Part shown: positions 45,961 to 57,622 of the stretch, in pieces | How the letters are laid out: each line of letters starts with the position of its first letter | How positions within the stretch are numbered: the stretch's first letter is position 1 | From: Nilaparvata lugens | Lineage: Eukaryota > Arthropoda > Insecta > Hemiptera > Delphacidae | Direction of reading: 5' to 3' | Length of the DNA stretch: 64,000 bases | NCBI RefSeq assembly: GCF_014356525.2 | Contig: NC_052504.1 | Location: forward strand, 101,178,051-101,242,050 | Translations under genes and position numbers: made by a program | The notes under the pieces: model-generated | Seen by the model: the letters and a program-made list of their open reading frames with translations, nothing else | What the model was told of the DNA's origin: nothing | Database searches by the model: none

Positions 45961-46185
45961 AATATAAGTTGAAATGTAAATCAATATTATTTTGTTTTGA
46001 AAATTTAGACTGATACTGCGTCTCAAGTCCTCAAATGAGTTTCTCAGGTTTCACTCACGCTCAAGTGAAATAGTTCATAAGAGCTGTATTTGAGCATAGA
46101 AATATTAAAAGCAAATACATTTTACTTTTTGTGTAGTTGAGAAGTTGATATTGTGGTAATTATTCATATTGAATGAAAAAGACTG

Positions 46186-46331
46186 AGAAATTGTCAAAAA
46201 AACCACAGATTTATTGATAGGTCCTACTTAGAAAGACCGTTTCGGTTATTACACCACGCATTGTCAATCTCTGATAAACCTCTGTTTCAATAAATCAGTA
46301 TCAATAAATCTGTGTTTTTTTGACAATTTCT
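46186..46331. mobile_element. small MITE, right arm (no LINE insertion)
   Basis: Mirror of 18910-19047. Sequence passes from GAGAAATTGTCAAAAAAACC into the flank without interruption, so it is the empty site for the left-arm LINE. Confidence 0.7.
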
Positions 46332-46385
46332 CAGTCTTATCCATTCAAATAGGCTACATTTTATTAATTTATGTTGCTTTCCATG

Positions 46386-46415
46386 ATAGATAGATAGATA
46401 TAGATAGATAGATAT
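46386..46415. repeat. GATA microsatellite
   Basis: GATAGATAGATA, then ATAGATAGATAGATA. It is longer and differently interrupted than the left-arm tract. Confidence 0.9.
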
Positions 46416-47139
46416 AAAAGTGCTTTATTGAAAAAAAACAATATTTTACCAGAAGTATCATTTAAAAATATTGCATACACTATACGGCTTGGTCAAAGAC
46501 CGTCAGCCGGAAATTCCGAATTACTAAGATAAATGAACACACATTCTTCAAATCAAAATAAAATAAATAAATGAGTCTCTTTGGATAAAACAGAAGCATT
46601 CTAATATTTTATATTTCTAATGTGATCCAATTTCTTTTTTCATTTTTTAAATGAAAAAAAATGATAATAAAGTCCAAATAATACATAATGATCAAATTTC
46701 TTGATAATACACAAATTAAATTAAACAACCTGAGTAGAAAAAAGTCGGAAAAGAGTACCCAATGACTAAATTACAAAATATACAACTTACTGTGGCACTA
46801 ACCAAACATGCGTAAGAAGGAAATATCCATGTTACGCTATTTCAATTCTTAAATTAAAATGGATTAATTCTTTCTCTTTTCAAAAGTATATAGGCCTATT
46901 ACCTTCGAGTGGAAATGATCTAGATGAGAACGAAACAGCACCAACTTGACCTCAATCACAAACATTGACAACTATTGAGATGATGATAATAATATACACA
47001 ATAATAATAATATAATAATAATATGTTGCTTTCATGACGAAAACACTAGATATATAATAGCTTTGTTGTAGTTCAGACACTGTGTTACTTGTAATATTTG
47101 AAAAAAACACTTACTTTTAGCCTAATACTACTCTATTTT

Positions 47140-47320
47140 GTTTCTGTTCCATGTGTTGCAGGAAAATTTCAGCTAGTATAAGGAGATTGGGCTTCCCATT
47201 GGAAGGCCATCTTTTTGACTGAAGTATTTTTGATCATGAGTGAAGTAATTTTGTGATGTTATGATTTTTAATATTTCTATGAGCTCTCTGGTGTGTTCTG
47301 GTGGATTGTTCTTGTTGTTT
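47140..47320 (-). pseudogene. Penelope-like RT core fragment (right)
   Basis: Mirror of 17938-18126 with GLPMGSP-type motif near 47195; small differences from the left copy. Truncated at both ends. Confidence 0.7.
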
Positions 47321-47471
47321 GAAAATTTTAAACTTTAAATAGCTCATATCTCAAAAAGTAATCATAGAAAAAAATGTTTTCCTGAGAGAACTTTTTCATT
47401 TTGATAGCTTGATAGTATACAAATCGAAAAAAATTGAAAAATATCACCAGTAAAAAGTTTAATTTTAGCCT

Positions 47472-48137
47472 TTGCACAGCCTTAACTCCATGATTCATAG
47501 ACTGATAAGCATTCCACTTACAAAAGAAGATTACCAGACAGTATTGAACACTATAAAATATCTGGCACAAAACAATGGCTACTCATCCAATGAAATAGAC
47601 AAAATACTTCATAAAATGAAAAACAAGAAACAGAAACCCCCAAATCCCAACAGATACGTCACACCAACCTATTTCAATCAAAAATCACAATCCCTAGCAA
47701 ACATATTCAAAAAATCAGGCTACAAAACAGCATTTAGAACCAACAACAACTTGAAAACCCAACTATAAACACGAAAAATAGACAGCTCACAATTTGAAAA
47801 AACAGGAATTTATAAACTAAAATGTAATACATGCCCAAAATTCTATATTGGACAGACCGGCCGTAGCTTCCAAATAAGGTACAATGAGCACATAAAAGCA
47901 GTAAATTCGAATACAGAATCCACATATGCAGAACATTTAATAGCCACAGGACACACTCACAAAAACATACAAACAGATATTGAAATCCTACACTTTCTTC
48001 AAAAAAGCCAGAGACTATTACAATACGGAATTTTTAAACACCTCAGAAATGACAAATCCAACTTATTAAATGATCAACTCAACTTCAAATCAAATTTAAT
48101 ATTTTCCCACATTTTGGCCACACAGTCCAACCCATAA
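47472..48137 (+). pseudogene. Penelope-like element: RT thumb and GIY-YIG endonuclease (right)
   Basis: 222 codons in one frame with a single internal TAA (47766-47768). The RT thumb (RLISIPLTKEDYQTVLNTIK) is followed by the endonuclease: GIY at 47805-47813, paired cysteines (CNTC), YIG at 47844-47852, then GQTGRSFQIRYNEH with the catalytic Arg and His and AEHLIATGHTH. It ends SHILATQSNP. The GIY-YIG domain nicks the target DNA in Penelope-like retroelements. Apart from the stop it looks intact, unlike the left copy. Confidence 0.88.
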
Positions 48138-48670
48138 GAGCAAGCCCCCTTGGTGTCAGGCTTCAGGAGTGAAATGCATTCCTCAATACTCCAAGAAAAG
48201 TAAGTGTTTTTTTTCAAATATTTACAAGTAACACAGAGTCTGAGCTACAACAAAGTTACATTTTATCAGTCTCATTATGAATGAGAGAGATAGCTCACTG
48301 GCAAAAATAAAAAGCATTCCAAGTGACATAAAAAAAATGAAAAAAAAAAAAATAAATAAAATAAGACAAGCAACTGCACTACCTTTTATAGTTGTGGTAA
48401 ATAACATGGGCACTTAATATTGAGTTAGAGTGAGATTATTGGAATACAAAGGATATAGCAAAACCCTGAAAATTTTGGTTACCATCTTGTTTCCGAGGTG
48501 TTTGCCTGTGATTTCGTCTTATCACGATCCTTATTATGCTAGACCTAACGAAGAAATTGAGACATCTTCCACGGCTGTTACTCAAAAATGACCACGAAAT
48601 GACATTTGCGCCCGGACTATCAATAGTATAGTGATGGGTGAGTTATGGAAAGCACTGAAGCAGTACGGCT

Positions 48671-49660
48671 AAATGAAGAAGTTGATCAGGCTTGCCAAAA
48701 TGTGAATGAGCACGACTATGGCCATGGTAAAAGCCGGTTCTAAAAAAATTGAACATTTGAATTCAATACTGGAGTGGAGCAAGGTGATGGACTGTCTGTA
48801 CTACTATTCAATGTTGCATTACATAGTGTGATTGACATCATTGTCAAGAGAGGCAACATTTTCAATAAAACATGTATCAAGTATGTGCTTATGCCAATGA
48901 CGTAGCCTCAATTGCCAGAAGAAAAGATCTTCTCCAGGTTCAAAGTGCTTTAAAGAGAGGCAGGGAAAGGTTGACCTCATAGTCAATGAAACAAAAACAA
49001 AAAAATATCAAAAAGTTAAGCGCGAAGAGTTCCACAGAGTCTCAGGATTAATGATAGATTGTTTGAGGGGGTTAAAAATTTAAGTTATCTAGGTGTCGTC
49101 GAATTGAATAATCAAAATATGATGAGTACCACTATAAAGCACAGAATATTTTCAGGAAATAGAGCATATCACAGCAACATAAAGCTTCTAAAAAACAAGC
49201 TCATCAGTAGAATCACCAAACTCAAAATATATGAATCCCTTATAAGACATGTAGTTACATATGGCTCTGAATTGTGAATTTCGACTAAGGACGACAATCA
49301 CAACTTGAATGTATTTGAACGAAAAATTTATGGTACCGTTAAGAAGGAGAAGAGTGGAGAAGGAGAACCAATGCTGAACTTGATACATGAATAAGAGACT
49401 GTAGTATAGTACACTCTACAGAGGCACAGAGGCTGAGATGGTTTGGGCATGTTCTCAGGATGAGACCACAATTCCAAAAATAGTGCTTGAAGAGAAGCTT
49501 TACTCAAGAAGAAAAAGGGGCAGACCAAGAATGAGATGGGAGGATAAGGTTACAGATGATTTGGTAAAGATGGGTTATAGAGGATAAAGAAGATTGATGA
49601 TGACAGAGAGGCTTGGAGGAATGTTGTGGAGGAAGCCAAAGCCCACCCAGGGATGTAGAG
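48671..49660 (+). pseudogene. RTE-like LINE RT fragment (right)
   Basis: Mirror of 15578-16560. It has FNTGVEQGDGLSVLLFNVAL, then YAND at 48890-48901 where the left copy has YADD, then RIFSGNRAYH, LKIYESLIRHVVTYGSEL and AQRLRWFGHVLRM-type sequence. Frameshifts separate the pieces. Confidence 0.8.
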
Positions 49661-49814
49661 CTAAGGAAATAAAAGAATGTTTTGAATATTCAATTATTTC
49701 TGATCAATTTCGAATGTTTAAATAATATTGATAAAATTTATTATACATTTTGAAGCAATGATTCTGGTTTCTGGATTGACTATCGCATGAAGACGTTCAG
49801 TAGTTCAAATAATT

Positions 49815-50680
49815 TTTACCAATCTTTCAGATCTGAATGCAGTCCATACAGCGGTCAAACCAGGTAAAGTACGATTGTCAGTGCTTCGAAGTAACTTATC
49901 CCACGAATTAACTAATTTGAAGTATTTCAATTCTTTAAAATATCTAATTCAGCTTTGGGCCTTGTTCACAGCTCTTTACAGCCCACTCCTGTTAATGATG
50001 ACGTTTTCATAAATAATTGTGCAATCCAATAAACTCATAAATGTTAAATAACACAGGTTTTACTATGACGGAAATAATTAATAATTAGTCACTCCTAACC
50101 CGACCATTCTTTTTGGGACACCCGTGATGCTGAAAAGGAAACTATGAAAATTAAAAAAAAAAGATCAAACACAATAACGATTACTCTGTTGCATATCCAT
50201 ACTTTTTCACTATAAGATTAAAACTTTAAATTTTAAAAACACTTATGGAGTGAAAATGCACTTACATTGGTAGTGACGATCGTTTCGACCTGTTGTTGGT
50301 CATCATCAGACTGTAGGAATTCACTCTGTCTTACTCTCCTCCCACACACTCTGACAAAATAATCCGAAATTCAAAATTACCGCCCTACCAACACATCCAC
50401 CAACCCCCACCACCTACTAGGAGGAATAGTAAAACTGCTGCAACAGTCGTATGGGAATGCGTGAAATAGTCGAATTATACATGAAATGAAAGATAATTCA
50501 ATGCTCTACAATCTCGTAACCAGCACATTCTTGTTTCATCAATTGTTGAAAAGTTATAAGACTTGAAAGAGCGAAAAAATGGAAGAAAAACTGAGTTTTC
50601 GAAAATGCTTCACTTTAGAACATACATATCTCGAAAAGTATCAGATTTATCGAAAACATCTACTGAACAAAACTTGTAGG
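49815..50680. other. right-arm-only segment with a hammerhead-like motif
   Basis: It replaces 13262-14370 of the left arm. It holds no gene I can support. It includes the ribozyme-like motif at 50260-50320 and a CACCAACCCCCACC run near 50397. Confidence 0.6.
50260..50320 (-). ncRNA. candidate type I hammerhead ribozyme
   Basis: On the minus strand the order is CTGATGA (50303-50309), a hairpin closed by GACC/GGTC with an AACAACA loop, GAAAC (50282-50286), a four-base GATC loop, then GTC (50275-50277) as possible cleavage site. The bases after GTC (ACT) pair with AGT before CTGATGA, and GTA further out pairs with TAC, leaving an internal loop in stem I. A two-base stem III is typical of the minimal hammerheads known from Penelope-like elements. 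One unpaired U beside the second stem is a weakness. Confidence 0.55.
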
Positions 50681-50689
50681 AAATTTATT

Positions 50690-50956
50690 AAGCTTCATTT
50701 TTATGCGGTTGATCATGTCAATAAAAGACATTGTTTCTAAGATATAAGCATGTAAGTAATAAGTTGAAAATGCAACTTAGTAATAAGTTGAAAAATGGTA
50801 CTTTCAAACCACTCCCACCCCTTTAGCACAGGGGGTAGGGGTGAGGACTTTTGATATTTTAATCCTCTTACTATACTTAAAAGAGCTGTGGAGTTGAAAA
50901 TTGAGTTCCAAACTTCTCCCTCTATGCCTTTATTTGAGTATTCATTGCCTGGACTA
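50690..50956. repeat. dispersed repeat module, mirror of 12988-13265
   Basis: Contains CCCTTTAGCACAGGGGGTAG, ACTTTTGATATTTTAATCC and the GAGCATTCATTGCCTGGAC-type end (reverse orientation). Confidence 0.7.
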
Positions 50957-51645
50957 ATACTGTTATATTGGTTTCTTACTTACTTTTATACCCTCTACCT
51001 GCTATTATAACATGGGAAACCATAGTTGGCAAGGTATTTTTTCTCCTTTCCAGCATACCCCACCATGAAACCTGTTTTTTTATTTTATTAGAAACTTATT
51101 TTTGATTGTGATTTTTTGTATTTTGAATTATTTTATGTATTTGGTGTTGAATAAAATGATTGATTGATATCTCATTTGTGAAAAAATGAACATCGTTTTA
51201 CATGGAGCACTTATCTGGTAGTAACATTTATTTCATAAATTCTAATTTATAATAATAACAAATTAGCATTTGATTTCATAATAAAAAAAATTAGTAAACT
51301 CATACATAAAAAAGACAGTATTTTTCTATAAAAAAGTTCAATGTTTAGGAAGAGGATCTGAGTAAGTTTCTATGAATTAAAAAAAACATGAAAATTTTGT
51401 ATCCAGACACAATAATAATGAAAAATAGAATATCATAATTATTCTAATTTAGATATTGCATAATTGGCAGCGCATAAGAATTAGGACACAATTCAAGTGT
51501 GGACACAATAGGCTATTCAGTTTACATAAACATGTATAGACACATTCTCATTTTGTATGTACAGATAAGTTGAATATATTCTACATAATTCAAGAAACAA
51601 GAATTTAGATTGTTTATACCATTCGATTCAATGCAACATACATTT

Positions 51646-52788
51646 CAGAGGTGCCCGCAGGCATCATTCTTCACGGAGATTCCAGCTTCCATGTCTAAGG
51701 ATTAATTCAATTTTATTTTTGAGGAAAATTTTCCTATCTCACAAAAAGGGTGGACTGAACAAACTTTGCTATTAGCAAATTTTGTTATTTTGCAGAGTCA
51801 AATCACCCACAATAATGGAACGTTCTCATATTGTATCGTTCTCCATTATTAGCTCCATGATCAACAATGAGATCATAATAATTTTGTATATTTTCCATAG
51901 TTTCTATTAATTGGGCGTGGAATTGATGAAAAATCAAAAGTTTAAACTTTTTATAATGATTATAGCTTTAAATTGTTAATATTCGAAATTTGAGAACATG
52001 AGAATTAAATTCTTGTAACTATGTATTAATGCATGATTAAAACAATATTTGAAACAGGAATATTAGCCAGCAAACTCACTTCGCTCGTTTGTCTAGTACC
52101 TAGAATAGCAAAAGGTTGAAATCGCTTCGCCAATGTATTTTGAAATTAAACCAGTAGATTGATCTTCGAAATAATCTATTCGGATGAACAGTAGCATAGA
52201 GGAAAGATTGCATATAGTTATGCTATCTTTTTCTATGTCAGTAGATAGTAGAAATCTTGGAAAATACTTCATGATCTTCTCTTTATCCCCTATGCCAGTT
52301 AAGAAAGTATTTATTGAACATTTTAAACATGCAGGAACTGGCTTCATCTCCTAGACGCATGCTTAGAACCAATTAAAATTTTTCTTCAGGTATGTTCAGT
52401 CGATGTTTCTCTTGCATTTCCAATTATTATTATGAAAATTTATTCATGCATTGCAGTTTACTATATTTGTCAAAAAACAACTTAACAAGAAAAGCTCATG
52501 TTGTACAAATTGAGTTCAGCCAATATTTTGCACAATTGTTACGAGAAACCATCAAAATGATGCCCTGAATCGATAATATTGAGCAAGATGGTAAGACTAC
52601 CTTAGACTACCACACATAGGCGATCGAAGTGAACCTTTCTTGCTTGAAGATCAGGAGGCAAGTCCCCTGATAGACCGTGTGAGACGAGCGTAGAGAGCTA
52701 GCAGGTCAGCTCTAAATAAATGTTACACCAAGAATAAACTCACTTTCAACTTTTTTCTCACTAAGAAATAGTCCTGCGGGCACCTCTG
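51646..52788. mobile_element. hAT-like element, right copy, 1143 bp
   Basis: Mirror of 11151-12293, same length, same termini (CAGAGGTGCCCGCAGG) and same 8-bp duplication ATACATTT (51638-51645, 52789-52796). Confidence 0.85.
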
Positions 52789-53228
52789 ATACATTTCTGT
52801 ACAAAATAATCATTTATTCACAGACTCTACCGTTTGAACATTAGTTTTCACACATTATTTATTATTATTATTGGAGTAATTAAGGCTATATACCCTAACT
52901 GATATTGAACGAAAAAAGAGCTGATGATAATAACAAATAAACATACAACATAACATAAATATCAATAACGTATAAAGCAATATGCTACTAGCTTAGTAAC
53001 AATTATATTTGTTTGATACATTTCTGTAGAAAATTATTAATTCACAGACTCTGAAGTTTGAGCAGAGTTTTAACACATTATTTAGTTTTAACACATTATT
53101 GGAGTAATTACAGCTAAATACCCTAACTGATATAGAAAAAACACAAACTGATAATAACAAACATACAACATAACATATATTAATAACGCAGTATAGTATT
53201 GCTACTAGCTTGGTAACAATTATCTTTG
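52789..53228. repeat. tandem duplication, right copy
   Basis: Mirror of 10711-11150, two ~220-bp units. Confidence 0.8.
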
Positions 53229-53263
53229 TTCAGATGACATTTTTATAGAATTCATACATCGAA

Positions 53264-53430
53264 GATAATTTCTACCTCTTCCTCAATATTAATCATTGGA
53301 CTTGACAAAATAATTGACGGATTCACTTTCTTGATCTTCACAAATATTTTACCTATACTAGATTTTCATACTAATGAACATACTTTTGTCAAGTCCAATG
53401 ATTAATATTGAGGAAGAGGTAGAAATTATC
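53264..53430. mobile_element. 167-bp MITE, right copy
   Basis: Mirror of 10509-10675 with the same inverted ends. Confidence 0.85.
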
Positions 53431-54616
53431 AAATAATCATAAGATTATAAATACATTGATAATTGGATTAATAATTCACTGTTTGAGGCTATACACAATC
53501 ACCATCCATTTTTGTTGGAATGAATTCTATTTGAATTCACTAAGATTTTACTACACAGTAGAATTCACTACAGTAAAATTTATACCACAGTATTTCTTAG
53601 TACAGTTATCACTACAAATTGATTTTTTTAGTTTGTTATAACAGTAAAAACAAATTTCAACAGTTGAAAAAGAAGGATTCAGGCCTGAGTTGGTTTTGAT
53701 TAACAGTTTGAAATTGCTCATCGAGAGGATTTACGAAGAATTCAGTTCTTGAAATGTTTTTTATCTTAAAAATCTCTTTGTATCTCTGTAAAAATAAAGT
53801 ATCTCTTCAAGTCGGAGTATTCTCGCACAAGAGTTGGAAATGAATACAATTTTTCTAAACTGAAAATTCTCATTTTGGAAGAGTTTCAAGCTTGGAGATT
53901 CGCTGAGGATACGTGTATTTAGACGATAGTTTCAATTTTGTTGATTTATTGAAGAAATGATGATGTTATACAATGGATTTTGTTATTAAAGCAAAATGAT
54001 TATATTCATTTTAAATAGTTCATAATTCAAATCAAATTAATTGATAATTTTCATCTAGAGACCATAAATATACAGTATATTTTTGGGGAATATGTATAAT
54101 AATATTGAAAGCAATAAATTTTTATATCACATGAACTCAGTGAAATTGAATTAAACTTCGATGTGCGGAAATTGTAATTTTTTAACGAGTTAGTAAGAGC
54201 TATTGTGTGCACATTGAAAAAAACACCACAAACTCATAGACTGTACAGCTGATAGATCAATCATAATAAAGTAATTTGATTAATTTTCAATTCTCACATA
54301 TTTTTCATTGTTGGAAACATTAATGTTTAGCATCTTTGAATGAATTTTGGGGAAAACGAATCTTATTTCAAATCAACCAGAAAGAGATGATATTTATTTG
54401 ATTTTTTGAGCAAGAATTTTCTTGTAGAGAAATTTAAAAAAAGATAAAAGTCAAAATTCAAGAATAGCTGTTTATCATGGTCTATCATGTGCAGTACCGT
54501 ACTGATCATCCAGCAAAAAATCAAGTTTCAAACTAGCAATTTTAGTTTTAAAATAATATTCCAAGATTACAAATTTCATTTCACTGAGAGTTTTCTCTAC
54601 AATAAATTTGATTCTA

Positions 54617-55517
54617 TTATAGTTGTTTGCAAAACATCTGCTGATATAATATTGAATTTAAATGATATGGCACTTCATATTGACTATTCACAAGTGAATT
54701 TGAGCTAACTGAGGCCACACCAGATAACTAGTGGCCATCTAGTCTAGTGTGGTCAAAGTAGCTCCTTTCACAGAGCAGTGAATTATGAAGTGATATTAAT
54801 GTATTCATGAAGATCTGTGGTACTTATCTAATCTTATAACTCAATTGCTTTTTTCAAAAAAAATCCATTTGTTTTCATCGTGTGTATGAACAATCCTCTC
54901 TTTCTGGCTCAATAGAGAAAAATAATTTTACATCAGTTATCCCTGAGAAACTTTGAAACCGCGATGACAATATTATTATCAATTACTTCCAACCTATTCA
55001 ATTTTTGATGGAGCAATGAAGTTGAGTATTATAAACAATATTTCAAGAACCAACATAACTGAAATTGGTTCCAAAACTACCATGAGTGGAGGGAGACTAT
55101 TATTTTTCCATCTCCAATTGGGTATAACTTATAAAGAGATTGAATTCTCATATATTATATTCCCATTACTGGTATAACTTAAGCGGTCTGCTGCTTCATC
55201 AGACTGGTCCCCACAAATTCTTCTTAGAGCTAAACTGTTGTACTTGAAACATCTGAAATAAAAATGCTGATAACTTTGAAATAATTATTTCAACAGATCA
55301 TAGACTTTGATGTGCTCATCCATATCAGTGGCTTGTGAACAGTTGTGCTCAGTTGAGCGTTGGACTTCAAAGCGAACGATCGTTCTATCTATTAGCCGAC
55401 TGTGTCCTGTCAAAGGTTTTATTTCGTTATCGAGTTAGACTGTGCCTTCTCCAACTAAATTTACTTTTGAAACAGTTTAAATAGTATTTTCTTCTTTCTC
55501 AAGTATTACTAATATTT
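54617..55517. other. contig 3 beyond the palindrome, AT-rich, then LINE 5' region
   Basis: It begins where contig 2 ends. A small imperfect hairpin (GGCCACACCAG / CTAGTGTGGTC) lies at 54712-54750. From about 55400 the sequence is repeated inversely at the end of the window and probably is the LINE 5' untranslated part. Confidence 0.5.
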
Positions 55518-56075
55518 CAATGAGTAGGTGCGGCAAGTGTGGGCTTCTCGTTAAGCATACAGAAAAGTCAAAATCAAGTGCGTAGTCGATGTGAAACATT
55601 TTCCATGGTAAATGACGTGTTAACGTAACTGAAACTGAGATCGAAACCTTGGATACTCGGTGATAGGTCCTGTGATTCAAGTTTCGTTTACAACGTAGTA
55701 ACTCGGACTCTACACTGGTTAAACTAACATGAAGGAATCCCCCTAAGCAAACAATCACGCTTGAAGTTCTAAATAAATGCCTTGCGGCCTTAAAAGAGGG
55801 TCTCTTAAAACCACAGGCTCTTAAATCTAATGCACTTCGTGATGAAATCCTTGAAATCGTGTCATGAGAAACTGGACCAAAGTACAAAACTAATTGCCAA
55901 ACAAGATGAAATAATAGCGTCCGAGCAGACTATCATTTAAAACTAGAGAGTGAAAACCAGTGCTTGAATAATCTATCTCAGATTTGTACATGAACTATCA
56001 CCACCTAGAGCAGTATACTCGACGAAATACAGTTGAAATCCATGGTGTATCAATGTCACTTTGGCGCCATTCATG
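55518..56075 (+). pseudogene. decayed LINE ORF1
   Basis: The plus strand reads MSRCGKCGLLVKHTEKSKSS, then stops. Further fragments include TLEVLNKCLAALKEGLLKPQ-like text and EQYTRRNTVEIHGVSMS, the coiled-coil/RRM entry signature of LINE ORF1 proteins. Multiple stops and shifts. It matches 63196-63655 inversely. Confidence 0.6.
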
Positions 56076-56893
56076 TCAGAATGGATCTCTCTGCCAAATA
56101 AAGCCAAAAGCGTGGATGAATAAAATGTAGAATGTCATTGAACGTAGAATACAGCTCGGATATTGTGTTCCACAGAAGAGGAGTGAGTAAGGGTAAGTAG
56201 TACTATTGGAATTTTTCCTAGTTCTCCACACTAATCAAGAACTAAGATGTTCCTATTTTCACATTTGAATCTTATTAATGAGAAAATTTAATTCAAATAA
56301 GAACATGTTCCCCGGAATAGGATGCAGCGGAGTAGGTAGGGGCACGTTTACTATTGGAATTCTTAAAGTTATCTCCAAACATTGAGAATTTTCTTAAATT
56401 ATCTTATTAAATATCCTATTCCTCAAATTTGAATCTTCTTAAACAGAAAATTTATTCCAAGAAACATGCTCCCCAGAAGAGGATGCAGCGGAGTACTTTT
56501 GCCATTTTCCAACTTTTCCCCAAAAACAAAGAACCAAGATAGTCATATTCCTCAGATTTTAATAATGTCAAACGGAAAATTTATTTAAAAAATGTGTTCC
56601 TGGGTACTAATTAATGTTGGCATTTTTTCAAGTTTTCCACAATAATCAATAACCAAGATGTTACTTTTTCAGATTTGAACAGATAATATGAGGGGTCTAG
56701 AATCAAAACTCACAATATCCATTTTTTGACGAAATTGGGTAATAATTATTATTACTAACTGAAAATAATAATTACGAATAAAGGAGTCTTTTTTTGAATC
56801 CAAGCCACATAAAATACTAAGCCAAAAGAAAGCAAACAAAGTAGGCCTAGCCTAAAAGTTGCTATCTTTGGTTTTAGGTACAAGCCCAAGATA
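56076..56893. other. non-coding, three related copies of a short block
   Basis: TCTCCACA-ATAATCAA-type and CCAAGAT-blocks followed by AAATTTATT recur near 56220, 56380, 56500 and 56640, suggesting a diverged tandem repeat of about 130-150 bp. No ORF. Confidence 0.45.
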
Positions 56894-57290
56894 ATGCCAG
56901 AGAAACCGACCTGTGGACACAACAGTCAGTCGTATCACAGTTCATTACTCAATATGTGTGATTTGAAAAACTTCCATTCGTTGTTTTACAAGAAACCGGA
57001 GAAGGAATACCAAGATCACTTTGTTTTGAAGTATGTTGAAATACTAAATGTCAAGAGGAGGCGTTCATCTCAAAAGAAAAATGAGGACGAAGCCTCAAAA
57101 TACATAACACAAATATACAAATATCGTACAAATATTTTATATTGAATGGAAAGAAGGAGAAGGTATCTGTCTGTATGAATGCATTCATTGGTATCCTGGG
57201 CATTTCCAGATTCAGAATAAATAATAATACTGAAGCATTTCATGAACATATGGCTTTGTGACTGAGAAAAGAAGGTGATAAAGCTTTGAA
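56894..57290 (+). pseudogene. possible transposon-derived domain fragment
   Basis: The frame of 83 codons reads PTCGHNSQSYHSSLLNMCDL, then FYKKPEKEYQDHFVLKYVEI and VKRRRSSQKKNEDEASKYIT. One frame off, VSVCMNAFIGILGISRFRI follows. The VCxxxFLxxLxIsxxRI ending resembles a family of uncharacterised, probably transposase-linked proteins I recall from aphids and Hydra. That is recollection only. Confidence 0.35.
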
Positions 57291-57296
57291 GGCTAT

Positions 57297-57620
57297 AGCA
57301 TAAGTGCAAGTTATTGTAGATCTTTACACAGGAGTGGCGGCGTTTGTATCTTGGTAAAGAAAAACATTAAAGTTCAGAAACACTCATTCTTGAATCAATT
57401 CTCCACTGGAATGAATTTAGAAATCACTGCTGTAGATGACACAATTTTGCAAATCCTAACACCAAAGTTTTTATAGAATAGTAATTGCAGGTGAAAATGG
57501 CATAAATGTCCGAAACATGTTGTGATAAAATATTTCAAAAAAAGGGTACTGAGATTTTTATTTTCTTTATATTTAATTGCAGGTGATTTTAATGTTAATC
57601 TCCATGTGAAAAAACCCTTT
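57297..57620 (+). pseudogene. LINE APE-type endonuclease fragment, 5' of the MITE
   Basis: GYSISASYCRSLHRSGGVCI and LVKKNIKVQKHS, then AGDFNVNLHVKKPF, where GDFN is an APE-endonuclease motif. Frame broken by stops near 57480-57530. Confidence 0.7.
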
Positions 57621-57622
57621 AA

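Larger units (their letters stand above)
47060..48257. mobile_element. rearranged Penelope-like element, right copy
   Basis: Bounded by inverted ~53-bp copies (CTTTGTTGTAGTTCAGACAC at 47060 and its complement ending 48257). RT fragment on the minus strand (about 47140-47320) and endonuclease on the plus strand. Confidence 0.75.
33621..54616 (-). repeat. right arm of giant inverted duplication (contig 3)
   Basis: Reverse complement of 9325-32331, 21.0 kb. It has arm-specific features: the hAT-like insertion 42377-45222, a 744-bp deletion with filler at 45597-45663, the segment 49815-50680 with a ribozyme-like motif, and an intact Bel 3' LTR. Confidence 0.95.

Noticed and set aside
9325..54616. 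Genuine large palindrome or Y-chromosome-like ampliconic structure
   Set aside because: Arm differences of kilobases, 100-N gap at the centre and arm ends at contig ends favour allelic contigs; kept as the alternative to test.
54712..54750. Hairpin GGCCACACC/GGTGTGGTC-like as a terminator or element
   Set aside because: Short and imperfect, with no supporting context.
55477..55887. 136-codon minus-strand ORF
   Set aside because: The opposite strand carries LINE ORF1 motifs, so this is an antisense shadow.
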